A model generated the notes under the pieces. It ran no database searches, was not told the origin of the DNA, and worked only from the letters and a program-made list of their open reading frames with translations. From Clostridiales bacterium (GTDB lineage: Bacteria > Bacillota > Clostridia > Peptostreptococcales > Anaerovoracaceae), in the NCBI GenBank assembly GCA_012841925.1, contig DUTT01000069.1, positions 1-64,000 of the forward strand: a stretch of 64,000 nucleotides of DNA. Direction: 5' to 3'. Positions within the stretch are counted from its first letter, which is position 1. Each line of letters starts with the position of its first letter. The position numbers and the translations under genes were made by a program. This document shows, in pieces, positions 46,631 to 55,613 of this stretch.

Positions 46631-49034
46631 ACGAGCGGAAAACAGCGTCATCGACGCGAGAACACAGCGCGTACTCGAGCTCGATAAGATCATCGGCATG
46701 CTCCGGGAAAAAGCCTCTTCTGTTTTGACGCGCGCGCGCATCGATGCTCTTACGCCCTCTCAGTACCGGGCGGAGGTCGAAGCAGCGCTTGCCGAAACGG
46801 ACGAAGCCGTACAGGTGATCGAGAGAAAAGGCGTGCCGCCGTTTGGCAACTTCTACGACATCGGCGGGTGCGTGCATCTGGCGGCCCGGGAAGGCATGCT
46901 GACGCTCAAACAGCTCTTGGAAGTCGCCTACAATCTGACGTCTGCGCGCAGGACGGCGGCGTTTTTGAACGGGGATGTGGAGCATCTGCCCGGGATCGCC
47001 GGGCTTGCGAGCGCCATCACCGTTCTTACGGATCTCGAGGAGGACATCAAGCGCTGCATTCTTTCGGAAGATGAGATCGCAGACAGCGCAAGCCCGGAGC
47101 TCCGGCGCCTGCGCCGGGCCATCGCCTTGAAAGGCGATGCGATCCGCGCGAAGATCCAGAGCATCGTCAGTTCGGCGGATAACCGCGCATTTCTGCAGGA
47201 TGCGCTTGTCACGCTGCGGCAGGGCCGCTACGTCATCCCGGTTAAGCAGGAACACAAAGCCCGCCTGCCGGGCATCGTTCACGACCAGTCGGCTTCGGGG
47301 GCTACGGTGTTCATCGAGCCGCAGACGATCGTCAACATGAACAACGAACTGCGGGAGCTGGAACTCGAAGAGAGCAAGGAAGTGCTCCGCATCATCAAGG
47401 AGTTCTCTGCCCGGGTCGGCAGTTACGAGCTGGCGATTGCGGGCAATCAGGACATCCTGACGCAGCTCGACTTTATGTTTTCGAAAGGACGCCTGGCGCA
47501 CAGCATGCACGCAGTGCGGCCCGCCATCAACGACCGCTCGCTCGTCCGCATCCGCAAAGGCCGCCATCCGCTCATCGATCCCGGGAAAGTCGTCCCGGTG
47601 GATGTGGGCATCGGAAGCACCTACGATACGCTGGTGATCACCGGGCCGAACACGGGAGGAAAGACCGTTACGCTCAAGACGGTGGGGCTCCTGTGCCTGA
47701 TGGCGCAGTCCGGCCTGTTCGTGCCCGCAGAAGAAGGCACGGAGCTGCCGGTGTTCCTCCGGGTGTTTGCCGACATCGGCGATGAGCAGAGCATCGAGCA
47801 GAGTCTGTCGACGTTCAGCTCGCACATGAACAACATCGTGGGTATCGTCCGGGGCGCCGGTGAGCGCACGCTCGTGCTGCTCGACGAACTCGGCGCCGGA
47901 ACGGATCCGACGGAAGGTGCGGCGCTTGCCATGGCCATTCTGGATCACCTGTACGGACAGGGCGCGACGACGCTGGCGACGACGCACTACACCGAGCTCA
48001 AGAAATATGCGCTGGCGACACACGGCGTACAAAACGCGTCGATGGAGTTCGACGTCCGGACGCTGTCGCCCACGTTCCGCCTGACCATCGGGTTGCCCGG
48101 CAAGTCCAATGCGTTCGAAATCGCACAGAAACTGGGACTGCCGGAGCATATGATCGTCCATGCGCGCACGCTTCTGGAGCGCGGCGACATTCAGTTCGAA
48201 GACGTGCTCGCCTCCATCGAGGAGGAGAAGAAGCAGGCGGAAGCCGACCGGGATGAAGCGATTCTGCTCAAGCTGTCGATTAAACAGCAGCAGGCGCAGC
48301 TCGACCGCGCGCAGAAGCTGCTGGACGAGCAGAAAGAGCGCATCATCGAAGACGCCCGCGAGGAAGCCCGCAGCATGATACGCGAGGCGCGCGACGCCGT
48401 GTCCGAAGCGCAGAAGGACATCGATCGCACGCGGATCGCCTCAGGCTCCGCAGGCGGGGATGGAGAGGGGCGGCGGGCGCTCGAGATGCGAAAGCGGTCG
48501 CTCGGCGAAAAGGAAAAGAAGTTCCGGCGGAAGGCCGCAGTCGTCGAAAATCCGGAACCGCCGAGCCCCGAAGACATCCGGCCCGGCATCCGCGTCAACG
48601 TCCTGTCCGTCGACCAGAAGGGCAGCGTTCTCACCGAGCCGGACGATAAAGGCAACCTGATGGTGCAGGTCGGTCTGCTGAAGCTGTCGGTCAATCTGGC
48701 CGATGTCGCGCTCGTGCAGGAAAACGTCACCGACCGGGAACGCGAGGCGAAGAAGTACTCCCGGCTGCACCAGCAGAAAGCGATGGCCATCGCTACGTCG
48801 GTCAACGTGATCGGAAAAAACCTCGACGAAGCGGAGATGGAGGTAGACAAATACCTCGACGATGCGTTTCTCGCAGGGCTTGCTCAAGTGCAGATCATAC
48901 ACGGTCGCGGCGAGGGCATCCTGCGCGACGGACTGCGGACGATGCTGAGGCGGCACCGCCACGTCAAATCGTTCCGGCCGGCTACGTATCAGGAAGGCGG
49001 CGAAGCGATCACGGTCGTTTCGCTGAAACAATAA
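46620..49034 (+). CDS. mutS2: Endonuclease MutS2
   Basis: An 804-residue MutS2: N-terminal core, ATPase with Walker A GPNTGGKT near 342, LLDELGAGTDPTEGAALA (Walker B/signature), TTHYTELK, a long helical region (about 520-620, IEEEKKQAEADRDEAILLK) and a C-terminal Smr domain with IIHGRGEGILRDGLRTML. In Firmicutes MutS2 is linked to suppression of recombination and, more recently, to sensing collided ribosomes. The start is GTG 46620 inside zapA; no strong ribosome binding site is visible, suggesting coupling. Confidence 0.95.
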   Translation: MDSKRAENSVIDARTQRVLELDKIIGMLREKASSVLTRARIDALTPSQYRAEVEAALAETDEAVQVIERKGVPPFGNFYDIGGCVHLAAREGMLTLKQLLEVAYNLTSARRTAAFLNGDVEHLPGIAGLASAITVLTDLEEDIKRCILSEDEIADSASPELRRLRRAIALKGDAIRAKIQSIVSSADNRAFLQDALVTLRQGRYVIPVKQEHKARLPGIVHDQSASGATVFIEPQTIVNMNNELRELELEESKEVLRIIKEFSARVGSYELAIAGNQDILTQLDFMFSKGRLAHSMHAVRPAINDRSLVRIRKGRHPLIDPGKVVPVDVGIGSTYDTLVITGPNTGGKTVTLKTVGLLCLMAQSGLFVPAEEGTELPVFLRVFADIGDEQSIEQSLSTFSSHMNNIVGIVRGAGERTLVLLDELGAGTDPTEGAALAMAILDHLYGQGATTLATTHYTELKKYALATHGVQNASMEFDVRTLSPTFRLTIGLPGKSNAFEIAQKLGLPEHMIVHARTLLERGDIQFEDVLASIEEEKKQAEADRDEAILLKLSIKQQQAQLDRAQKLLDEQKERIIEDAREEARSMIREARDAVSEAQKDIDRTRIASGSAGGDGEGRRALEMRKRSLGEKEKKFRRKAAVVENPEPPSPEDIRPGIRVNVLSVDQKGSVLTEPDDKGNLMVQVGLLKLSVNLADVALVQENVTDREREAKKYSRLHQQKAMAIATSVNVIGKNLDEAEMEVDKYLDDAFLAGLAQVQIIHGRGEGILRDGLRTMLRRHRHVKSFRPATYQEGGEAITVVSLKQ

Positions 49035-49086
49035 AAGCGAAGGGCGTTGGCCGCTTTGCAGAAAACAAACAAAATCAGGAGGAACC

Positions 49087-50802
49087 ATGGTTAATATCAA
49101 AAGAGAAATCGCAGGCATCCTGCAGGCGCACATCGGTGAGCTCGGTGTCGACGGCATCGAGGCGATGATCGAAATTCCACAGGACCCGTCGATGGGAGAC
49201 TATGCGTTCCCGTGTTTTCGCCTGGCTAAGATGCTTCGCAAAGCACCTGCGGCCATCGCAGCAGAGCTTGCGGAGGCCATAGCGGGCGACGAGCTGTATG
49301 TGAGCGTCGAAGCGGTGAATGCGTACGTCAACATGCGCGTCGACCCCGGATACGTCGCGCGTACCGTGCTGACTGCCGTGTGCGAAGAGGGTGTAGGGTT
49401 CGGGCGGAGCGATATCGGCGCAGGGCGCCCCGTCATCGTGGAGTTCAGCTCGCCCAACATCGCCAAACCGTTCCACATCGGTCACATCCGAACGACGGTC
49501 ATCGGCAATTCCATCAACAAGATCTTCGATTTTCTGGGGTACCGGACGATCCGAATCAACCACCTCGGCGATTACGGCACGCAGTTCGGGAAAATGATTG
49601 TCGCCTACAGGCGCTGGGGCAACCGCGCGGACGTCGAGGCAGCACCCATCAACACGCTGCTGGGCTATTATGTAAAATTCCACGAAGAAGCGGAGAAGGA
49701 TCCGAAGCTCGATGACGAAGCCAGAGAGGCGTTTGTGAAGCTCGAGCAGGGAGCGGCGGAAGAGACGGAGCTGTGGCAGTGGTTCCGCGACGAGAGCCTG
49801 CGGGAGTTTGAGCGAGTATACGAGATGCTCGACATCGAGTTCGATTCGTATGCAGGAGAAAGTTTCTACTCTGACAAGATGCAGGCTGTGCTCGAAGAGA
49901 TGGAGGAAAAGGGACTCCTGCAGGATTCGAGAGGTGCCCGGATCGTCGACCTCGAGCCGTACGGCATGCCGCCGGCTCTCATCACAAAGAGCGACGGCTC
50001 GACGCTGTACATTACACGCGACATTGCAGCGGCCATCTATCGCAAAAAGACCTATGATTTCTATAAAAACATCTACGTCGTCGGGGCGCAGCAGGATCTG
50101 CACTTCCAGCAGTGGATCAAGATTCTCGACCTGATGGGCTACGAGTGGTCGGATTCGTGCATCCACGTCAACTTCGGCACCGTGAGCCTCGAAGAGGGCA
50201 CGCTGTCGACGCGACGCGGCCGGGTCGTATTTCTGGAGGATGTGCTGAACCGGGCCATCGAACAGACGCGGCAGGTCATCCGCGACAAAAATGTCAACAC
50301 CGACGACATCGAGGAGACAGCGAAGATCGTCGGCATCGGCGCCGTCATCTTCCAGGAGCTGTCCAGCGGGAGAATCAAGGATTACACGTTCTCCTGGGAC
50401 AAGGTCCTCAACTTCGACGGCGAGACGGGTCCCTATGTGCAGTACACGCACGCGCGGGCGGCCAGCGTGTTGAGAAACGGCGAATTTACCATCCCCGTTC
50501 CGGGTTCGATCGACGGGATGGACCTGTCGCACATCGCCGGTGACAGCGCATTTGCGCTGCTCAAGGAGATTTACGGATTCCCCGAAGCGGTGCTCGCCGC
50601 GGGTGACAAGTACGAACCGTCTGTCGTTACACGCCACATCGTAAACATCGCACAGGCGTTCAATAAGTTTTACCACGACGAGCACATCCTCGTCGACGAT
50701 GCAAAAGAGCGGGAGGCCAAGCTGCTGCTGACGTACGCAGCGAAGCAGACGATCGCAAACGGCCTGGGCCTGCTGGGCATCAAGGCACCGGAGAAAATGT
50801 AA
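49087..50802 (+). CDS. argS: Arginyl-tRNA synthetase
   Basis: A 571-residue class I synthetase: N-terminal Arg-tRNA additional domain (1-85), class I signature FSSPNIAKPFHIGHIR (H130-I-G-H133), YLGTQFGKM-like region HLGDYGTQFGKM, core motif MSTRRG-equivalent LSTRRGRVVFLEDVL, and a C-terminal DALR anticodon-binding domain (YTHARAASVLR, VVTRHIVNIAQAFNKFYHD). AGGAGG precedes ATG. The stop overlaps the next start by one base. Confidence 0.97.
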   Translation: MVNIKREIAGILQAHIGELGVDGIEAMIEIPQDPSMGDYAFPCFRLAKMLRKAPAAIAAELAEAIAGDELYVSVEAVNAYVNMRVDPGYVARTVLTAVCEEGVGFGRSDIGAGRPVIVEFSSPNIAKPFHIGHIRTTVIGNSINKIFDFLGYRTIRINHLGDYGTQFGKMIVAYRRWGNRADVEAAPINTLLGYYVKFHEEAEKDPKLDDEAREAFVKLEQGAAEETELWQWFRDESLREFERVYEMLDIEFDSYAGESFYSDKMQAVLEEMEEKGLLQDSRGARIVDLEPYGMPPALITKSDGSTLYITRDIAAAIYRKKTYDFYKNIYVVGAQQDLHFQQWIKILDLMGYEWSDSCIHVNFGTVSLEEGTLSTRRGRVVFLEDVLNRAIEQTRQVIRDKNVNTDDIEETAKIVGIGAVIFQELSSGRIKDYTFSWDKVLNFDGETGPYVQYTHARAASVLRNGEFTIPVPGSIDGMDLSHIAGDSAFALLKEIYGFPEAVLAAGDKYEPSVVTRHIVNIAQAFNKFYHDEHILVDDAKEREAKLLLTYAAKQTIANGLGLLGIKAPEKM

Positions 50803-51674
50803 TGAGATACGAAGGAATGATCTACAGACCCCCCAGCGAAGCGAGGAGCCTCATCGTGCAGGTGACGGTCGGCTGTTCGCACAACGAATGCACGTTCTGC
50901 TCCATGTACAGAGCCAAACAATTCCGCATCCGCCCGCTCGAGGAAATTCGAGAAGACCTCGTGCATGCAAGCCGGCTGTACGGGGCCGTCGACCGCATTT
51001 TCCTGGCGGATGGCGATGCGCTGTGTCTGTCGACGGATAAGCTTCTGGCGATCCTGCAGATCATACGGGATGTGTTCCCGGACTTGAGCCGCGTGGGCAT
51101 CTACGGCTCGGCGCGCGATGTGCTGCGCAAGGAGCTGCGCGAACTCGTTCAGCTGCGGGAAGCGGGGCTTGGCATCGTGTACATCGGTGCGGAGACGGGC
51201 AGTCCGCAGATTTTAGAGATGATTAAGAAAAATGCGACGCGCGAAGAGCTCATCGAAGCGGTGCAGCGTATCGAAGAATCGGGTTTGCGCGCTTCGGTCA
51301 CGTTCATCTCCGGCATCGGCGGGCGGCCGCTGTGGAAAGAGCACGCAGAGATGACGGCCAGCATGATCAGCGAAATGCAGCCGTACTACGCAAGCGTGCT
51401 GACGCTGATGGTCGAACCGGATGCGCCGCTGTACAGGGACATCCAGGAAGGGCGCTTCGAGCTTCTGACGCCGATGGAAGTGATGGACGAGATGGAATGC
51501 CTGCTTTCGAACATCCACGTGGAGAAAAAATGCGTGTTCCGAAGCAATCACGCATCGAACTACCTGTCGCTCAAGGGCGACCTGCCCGACGATAAAGAGC
51601 GGATGCTCGCGCAGATCCGCGCCGCCAAGAAAGACGCGTCCCTGCTCAAAGAAGAGTATTTCAGAGCGCTGTAA
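50802..51674 (+). CDS. Radical SAM protein with CX4CX2C cluster motif
   Basis: A 290-residue radical SAM protein. The [4Fe-4S] ligands are C25, C30 and C33 in TVGCSHNECTFCSMYRAK, a CX4CX2C spacing instead of the usual CX3CX2C; this GCSHNxCTFC variant recurs in one uncharacterised Clostridial family. GSARDVLR, GIVYIGAETGSPQILE and SVTFISGIGG correspond to later SAM-binding strands. Substrate unknown. It begins on the last base of the argS stop codon and is followed after 47 bases by a second radical SAM gene. Confidence 0.85.
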   Translation: MRYEGMIYRPPSEARSLIVQVTVGCSHNECTFCSMYRAKQFRIRPLEEIREDLVHASRLYGAVDRIFLADGDALCLSTDKLLAILQIIRDVFPDLSRVGIYGSARDVLRKELRELVQLREAGLGIVYIGAETGSPQILEMIKKNATREELIEAVQRIEESGLRASVTFISGIGGRPLWKEHAEMTASMISEMQPYYASVLTLMVEPDAPLYRDIQEGRFELLTPMEVMDEMECLLSNIHVEKKCVFRSNHASNYLSLKGDLPDDKERMLAQIRAAKKDASLLKEEYFRAL

Positions 51675-51721
51675 TCATCCGCACAGGCTGATGCGATACC
51701 CGGAGGGAGGGTCATGCGGTC

Positions 51722-53245
51722 ATGAAAATCCTATTGACCACGCTCAACTCCAAATACATACACTCCAATCTGGCGCTGCGCTATCTGTACGCGGCGGCTG
51801 GTTCGCATCGCGATCAGATGGAAATCGACGAGTATACGATCAACCACAGCGACGACTACATCTTTACGGAGCTGATGCGGAAGGACAGCCGGCTGTTCTG
51901 CTTTTCCTGCTACATCTGGAACATCGAGCGCACGCTGTACCTGGCGCAGATGCTGAAGCAGGCCAGACCGAATGTCCACATCCTGCTCGGCGGGCCGGAA
52001 GTCAGCTACGAAGACGAGGAGTACCTGTTCCGTCACCCGTACATCGATTTTGTGATCCAGGGGGAAGGCGAGGGCGCTTTCTTTTCGTTTTTGGAGCAGT
52101 ACGCCGCGACCGTGCCTGACTACGGGCAGTCGCCGGGTCTGCTGTATCGAAGCGGGGGTCTCGTGCGAAGAAACGAGCCTCACCCGCCGCTCAAGTTCGA
52201 AACCGTGCCGAATCCGTATGCGTTTCTGCCGGCCGAAGACGACAAGGTGTTGTACTATGAGGCGTCGCGCGGCTGCCCGTACAAGTGCGCCTACTGCCTG
52301 TCGTGCATCGACAACCACGTGCGCGTGCTGCCGGTCGAGCGCGTCAAAGAGGATCTGAAATACTTTATCTACAAGCGGGTGAAGCAGGTCAAATTCGTGG
52401 ACCGGACGTTCAACTTCGACGAGCGGCGCAGCCTGGAACTGATGCGCTACATCGTCGAGACGGACAACGGCATCACGAATTATCACTTCGAGATGTGCGG
52501 CGAACTGCTTACAGACGAGCACTACGCGGTGCTCGCATCGGCCCGCCCGGGGCTGTTTCGCTTCGAGATCGGCGTGCAGTCCACCAATCCTGCGACGCTT
52601 GAAGCCATCCGTCGCAGGGGTGACATCGACCTCATCGCCAGGGCGATTCACCGCATCAAAGAAATCGGCGGCGTCGAGCTGCATCTCGATCTGATCGCCG
52701 GTCTTCCCTACGAGGATTATCACCTGTTCCGGCGCTCGTTTAACGATGTGTACGGACTTGGGGTCGATATGCTGCAGGTGGGATTTTTGAAGCTGCTCAA
52801 GGGGACTCCCCTGCGCGACGAAGCGGCGCGCTACGGGTACGTGTTCCGCCAGCAGGCGCCGTACGAAGTGATCACGAACAGCTATATTTCCGCCGACGGC
52901 CTCGTGCGCATCAAGATGATTGAAGAGCTGGTCGGCCTGTATCACAACCGGGGCGGATTTGAAAAGACGCTCGCAAGAGTGCTGAGCGACAGCAGCAATG
53001 CGTTTGATTTCTACGAAGCGTTCGCCCTGTGGTACTACGATGCGGGGCATCAGAAACGCAATCACAGAAAAGAAGATCTGTACCGCATCCTGCGCGCATT
53101 TCTGCTGCGCTGGGCGCCGGCTGCCGCGGGGGAAACGCTCGACCGCACGCTCATAGCCGATCTTGCTGACGCTACAAACAAAGATGTCGCCCTGCGGTTC
53201 GAAAGCGAAGGCTGGGAGCTGCCCAAGAGAGGCGGCACGCGCTGA
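51722..53245 (+). CDS. B12-binding domain radical SAM protein with C-terminal DUF4080-like region
   Basis: A 507-residue protein in three parts. Residues 1-135 are a Rossmann-like B12-binding-type domain (MKILLTTLNSKYIHSNLALRYLY, VHILLGGPEVSYE, FVIQGEGEGAF). Residues 175-370 form the radical SAM barrel with C185, C189 and C192 (RGCPYKCAYC), VDRTFNFDERRS and FEIGVQSTNP. The last ~110 residues match the DUF4080-type tail (ALWYYDAGHQKRN). It may be a methyltransferase- or methylthiotransferase-like enzyme, but no target is established. There is no DxHxxG motif, so cobalamin may bind base-on or not at all. No terminator is obvious downstream. Confidence 0.85.
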   Translation: MKILLTTLNSKYIHSNLALRYLYAAAGSHRDQMEIDEYTINHSDDYIFTELMRKDSRLFCFSCYIWNIERTLYLAQMLKQARPNVHILLGGPEVSYEDEEYLFRHPYIDFVIQGEGEGAFFSFLEQYAATVPDYGQSPGLLYRSGGLVRRNEPHPPLKFETVPNPYAFLPAEDDKVLYYEASRGCPYKCAYCLSCIDNHVRVLPVERVKEDLKYFIYKRVKQVKFVDRTFNFDERRSLELMRYIVETDNGITNYHFEMCGELLTDEHYAVLASARPGLFRFEIGVQSTNPATLEAIRRRGDIDLIARAIHRIKEIGGVELHLDLIAGLPYEDYHLFRRSFNDVYGLGVDMLQVGFLKLLKGTPLRDEAARYGYVFRQQAPYEVITNSYISADGLVRIKMIEELVGLYHNRGGFEKTLARVLSDSSNAFDFYEAFALWYYDAGHQKRNHRKEDLYRILRAFLLRWAPAAAGETLDRTLIADLADATNKDVALRFESEGWELPKRGGTR

Positions 53246-53431
53246 GGTTTTTCGGTGTATCAGCCGCAGATGGATGCCTGATGAACAGATATAGCTGAAG
53301 CATCCAGATCCCTGCCTGTCGTAAATGGATCGTCGTCGCTAATTCCTTGCAGACAAATGCCAGCTTAAGATGCAGGCTATAGCGGACGTAGATAAGTTAA
53401 TCGAGTATCAATACTATAAAAGGAGATTACC

Positions 53432-54439
53432 GTGGAACAGCCACTCGATATGATGGACCGGGACGATCGGATTGCCCCTTACCTGAAGCACTTGCTGGAG
53501 GCCTTATTGTTCGATTCGTTTTCCGAAGAATATCTGAGCCGTGAGAGCCTGGAGTTTATGGTCGGCGTGCCGATCCCCATCCAGAAAGAAGACCTGTCCG
53601 CATTTCTCGAAGGCGTGATTCCACTGATCCGGCTGGCGGACAACATGGCGCTCGTGACCGGTGTCGACCCGGCGTTTCCTTCGGCGGGTGCCTACATGCG
53701 CTTCCTCGCCCGTTTTTTTGACGAGAACCTGCCCAATGTGCTCGCCGACCTCGGTGCACAGCATTTGCACAGCGCGGACTATGCAAAGTCCGCAGCGTAT
53801 TTCAGGTGCGCGCTGGTGCTTGATTCCTCTCATCAGACGGCTTTGTTCGGCTACGCCTGCGCCTGCCGCGAATGGTATCTATCGCTGGAGGCAGAGGACA
53901 GCGCCGAGCAGATCCAGGCTCTTAAGGATGAAGCGCTGGAGTTTTACGAACTCTGCAATGCGCTATACCCGGAACTGGCCGCTCCCTACTACTTCCTCGG
54001 CTACGCGTATTTGAACCTCGGAATGTACACGAAAGCCAAACTCGTGTGGGAGGAGTTTTTGAAGCTGGAATCTGAAGAAGAGGAGCGGCAGGAAATCGAG
54101 GAACGACTCGAGCAGCTCGAGGATCCCGTGCGCATCGAAGAAGGTATCAACTTCTTGCTGGCAGGGAAGCTCAACGAAGGACTTGCCATCCTGGAGCCTT
54201 ATGCCGAGACCGAAACGGCCAGCTGGTGGCCGCTGCACTACTACCTGGCGTCTGCCTATCGGGCGCTCGGTCACGATACCGAGGCGATCGAAGGCTTCCA
54301 CAAAGTGCTGGAACTCGCGCCGTCGCACATCGACAGCACCATGCAGCTTGCAGAGCTGTACGAGCAAAAAGGCGACGACGAAAAGGCCGAAAAGTACTTC
54401 CGTAAAGTGCACATCCTGCATCAGAACCGCGAGGACTGA
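53432..54439 (+). CDS. TPR-repeat protein of unknown function
   Basis: A 335-residue protein without a signal peptide. Residues 1-100 are a helical domain I cannot assign. From about 108 onward there are at least four tetratricopeptide-type helical pairs: HSADYAKSAAYFRCALVLDS, APYYFLGYAYLNLGMYTKAK, LHYYLASAYRALGHDTEAIE and AELYEQKGDDEKAEKYFRK. A Glu-rich stretch (SEEEERQEIEERLEQLED) interrupts them. TPR arrays mediate protein-protein contact; the partner is unknown. The start is GTG with AAAAGGAG upstream; TACTAT at 53412-53417 could be a -10. Monocistronic, just before the tRNA cluster. Confidence 0.75.
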   Translation: MEQPLDMMDRDDRIAPYLKHLLEALLFDSFSEEYLSRESLEFMVGVPIPIQKEDLSAFLEGVIPLIRLADNMALVTGVDPAFPSAGAYMRFLARFFDENLPNVLADLGAQHLHSADYAKSAAYFRCALVLDSSHQTALFGYACACREWYLSLEAEDSAEQIQALKDEALEFYELCNALYPELAAPYYFLGYAYLNLGMYTKAKLVWEEFLKLESEEEERQEIEERLEQLEDPVRIEEGINFLLAGKLNEGLAILEPYAETETASWWPLHYYLASAYRALGHDTEAIEGFHKVLELAPSHIDSTMQLAELYEQKGDDEKAEKYFRKVHILHQNRED

Positions 54440-54508
54440 GTCAGGCCATCGGCATGCATGCAGTTTAGCGCGTCGCAATTCGGCGGCGCGTATCGTCCTC
54501 CAAAAGGA

Positions 54509-54610
54509 GTGCAACCTGCGCGCAGTGTGGGGTTCGAAAGCAGGGCATAGTTCGAAGCCAGAAGATAGAAATGCAATCTGCTGGCAGTGTGGCGCACGAA
54601 AGCAAAGTAC
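54509..54610. repeat. Degenerate duplication with 62-bp period upstream of the tRNA cluster
   Basis: RTGCAAYCTGC..GCAGTGTGG..CGAAAGCA occurs at about 54509-54548 and 54571-54610. Non-coding; resembles the other intergenic duplications of this window. Confidence 0.5.
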
Positions 54611-54622
54611 ACAAATAATGTG

Positions 54623-54652
54623 TTGACAAGGTCGCTCTATCTGTTGTATTAT
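54623..54652 (+). promoter_or_regulatory. Promoter of the tRNA cluster
   Basis: TTGACA (54623-54628), 18-bp spacer, TATTAT (54647-54652), 26 bases before the first tRNA. Confidence 0.75.
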
Positions 54653-54677
54653 ATAACTTGTCGTAAACGGGTGACAT

Positions 54678-54752
54678 TCCAAGGTAGCTCAATGGTGGAG
54701 CACTCGGCTGTTAACCGATAGGTTGTGGGTTCGAGTCCCACCCTTGGAGCCA
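54678..54752 (+). tRNA. tRNA-Asn (GTT)
   Basis: Full cloverleaf: acceptor TCCAAGG/CCTTGGA, D-arm GCTC..GAGC, anticodon loop CTGTTAA with GTT at 54710-54712, T-arm GTGGG TTCGAGT CCCAC, discriminator G and encoded CCA (54750-54752). Confidence 0.97.
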
Positions 54753-54822
54753 AAAGCGTCCAGGGCCCCGATCGGGGCCCGGACGTGGCAAGACCTGAGA
54801 TCCGGTCGAATGCGAAGGCAAT

Positions 54823-54909
54823 GCCGGGATGGCGGAATTGGCAGACGCACAGGACTTAAAATCCTGCGATAGCAATATCGTACCGGTTCGATCCCGGTTC
54901 TCGGCACCA
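54823..54909 (+). tRNA. tRNA-Leu (TAA)
   Basis: A class II tRNA with long variable arm: acceptor GCCGGGA/TCTCGGC, anticodon loop CTTAAAA with TAA at 54857-54859, T-arm with GGTTCGATCCC, discriminator A and encoded CCA. Confidence 0.97.
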
Positions 54910-54934
54910 TCACCACTTTATTCGACAACATCGA

Positions 54935-55010
<76 letters not shown>

Positions 55011-55018
55011 GAAGTAGT

Positions 55019-55058
55019 TGGCAAGTTCTCATTGCGAGAACTTGCCATCTTTCTTTTT
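55019..55058 (+). terminator. Terminator of the tRNA cluster
   Basis: An 11-bp perfect stem GGCAAGTTCTC/GAGAACTTGCC (55020-55030 with 55036-55046), 5-base loop, followed by TCTTTCTTTTTTC. Confidence 0.9.
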
Positions 55059-55126
55059 TCAGCGGCCACGGTACGACGCTTGCAAAGGCTGGCACCTCAA
55101 CCGACGGATAACGACTCCTAAGCCGA

Positions 55127-55220
55127 AAGGCGATATTGCAGCACGAGTCTATAGCTGCAAGGAGATGTTGTATCGTGAAGCTATAGCAATAAGGCGATGC
55201 TGCAGCATAAAAGTCGCAAT
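55127..55220. repeat. Three degenerate 30-32 bp tandem units
   Basis: Units at 55127-55158, 55159-55190 and 55191-55220 each begin AAGGMGAT and contain GCWGYA and CTATAGC-type words. Neither spacer-like uniqueness nor exact repeat identity is seen, so this is not a CRISPR array. Function unknown. Confidence 0.55.
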
Positions 55221-55270
55221 AAAATAGCAAAATTTACGATTATGAGTGAAATTTCTTAGCGTCACGGAAA

Positions 55271-55305
55271 GATAATAGACATATTTCGCAAATGTGTCTA
55301 TTATC
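55271..55305. other. 16-bp AT-rich hairpin
   Basis: GATAATAGACATATTT pairs with AAATGTGTCTATTATC around a 3-base CGC loop; 15 of 16 positions pair. No T-run follows. Could be an operator dyad, a processing site or a remnant of a mobile sequence. Confidence 0.55.
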
Positions 55306-55497
55306 TCGATGAAAATGCCAGATAATGTCAAACGATTCACACAAAAGCGAAGATTTTGTCATTATTTCCGCAAAACGCAAAATCGCCACATCGATGATCA
55401 GGTTTTTGGAATTGATTGTGCGAAGCGGAAAACCTTTCGCGAAAACCTTTCGTTCGGTAACCTGATTACGCAGAACGACTCTTCGTGGCTTCGTTTC
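55306..55497. other. AT-richer non-coding stretch before the TraX-like gene
   Basis: No gene seen. AAAACCTTTCG occurs twice (55429-55439, 55442-55452; 13-bp period) inside an 8-bp inverted repeat ATCAGGTT/AACCTGAT (55397-55404 and 55459-55466). Confidence 0.4.
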
Positions 55498-55526
55498 TTG
55501 TCATTATCAAGTGGATTGATTACACT
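55498..55526 (+). promoter_or_regulatory. Promoter of the TraX-like gene
   Basis: TTGTCA (55498-55503), 17-bp spacer, TACACT (55521-55526), about 88 bases before the start codon. Confidence 0.55.
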
Positions 55527-55613
55527 GTAGCGGGCCTGGCGCTGTTTGCTTAGGCGGGTAGGATGGATCTTACAGAGATCCGGCACTGTGCAACTTCAAA
55601 ACTGGAGAAATAT

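Noticed and set aside
55127-55220. Possible CRISPR array (three units of 30-32 bp).
   Set aside because: Units are contiguous and diverged, without constant repeats separated by unique spacers, and there are no cas genes.
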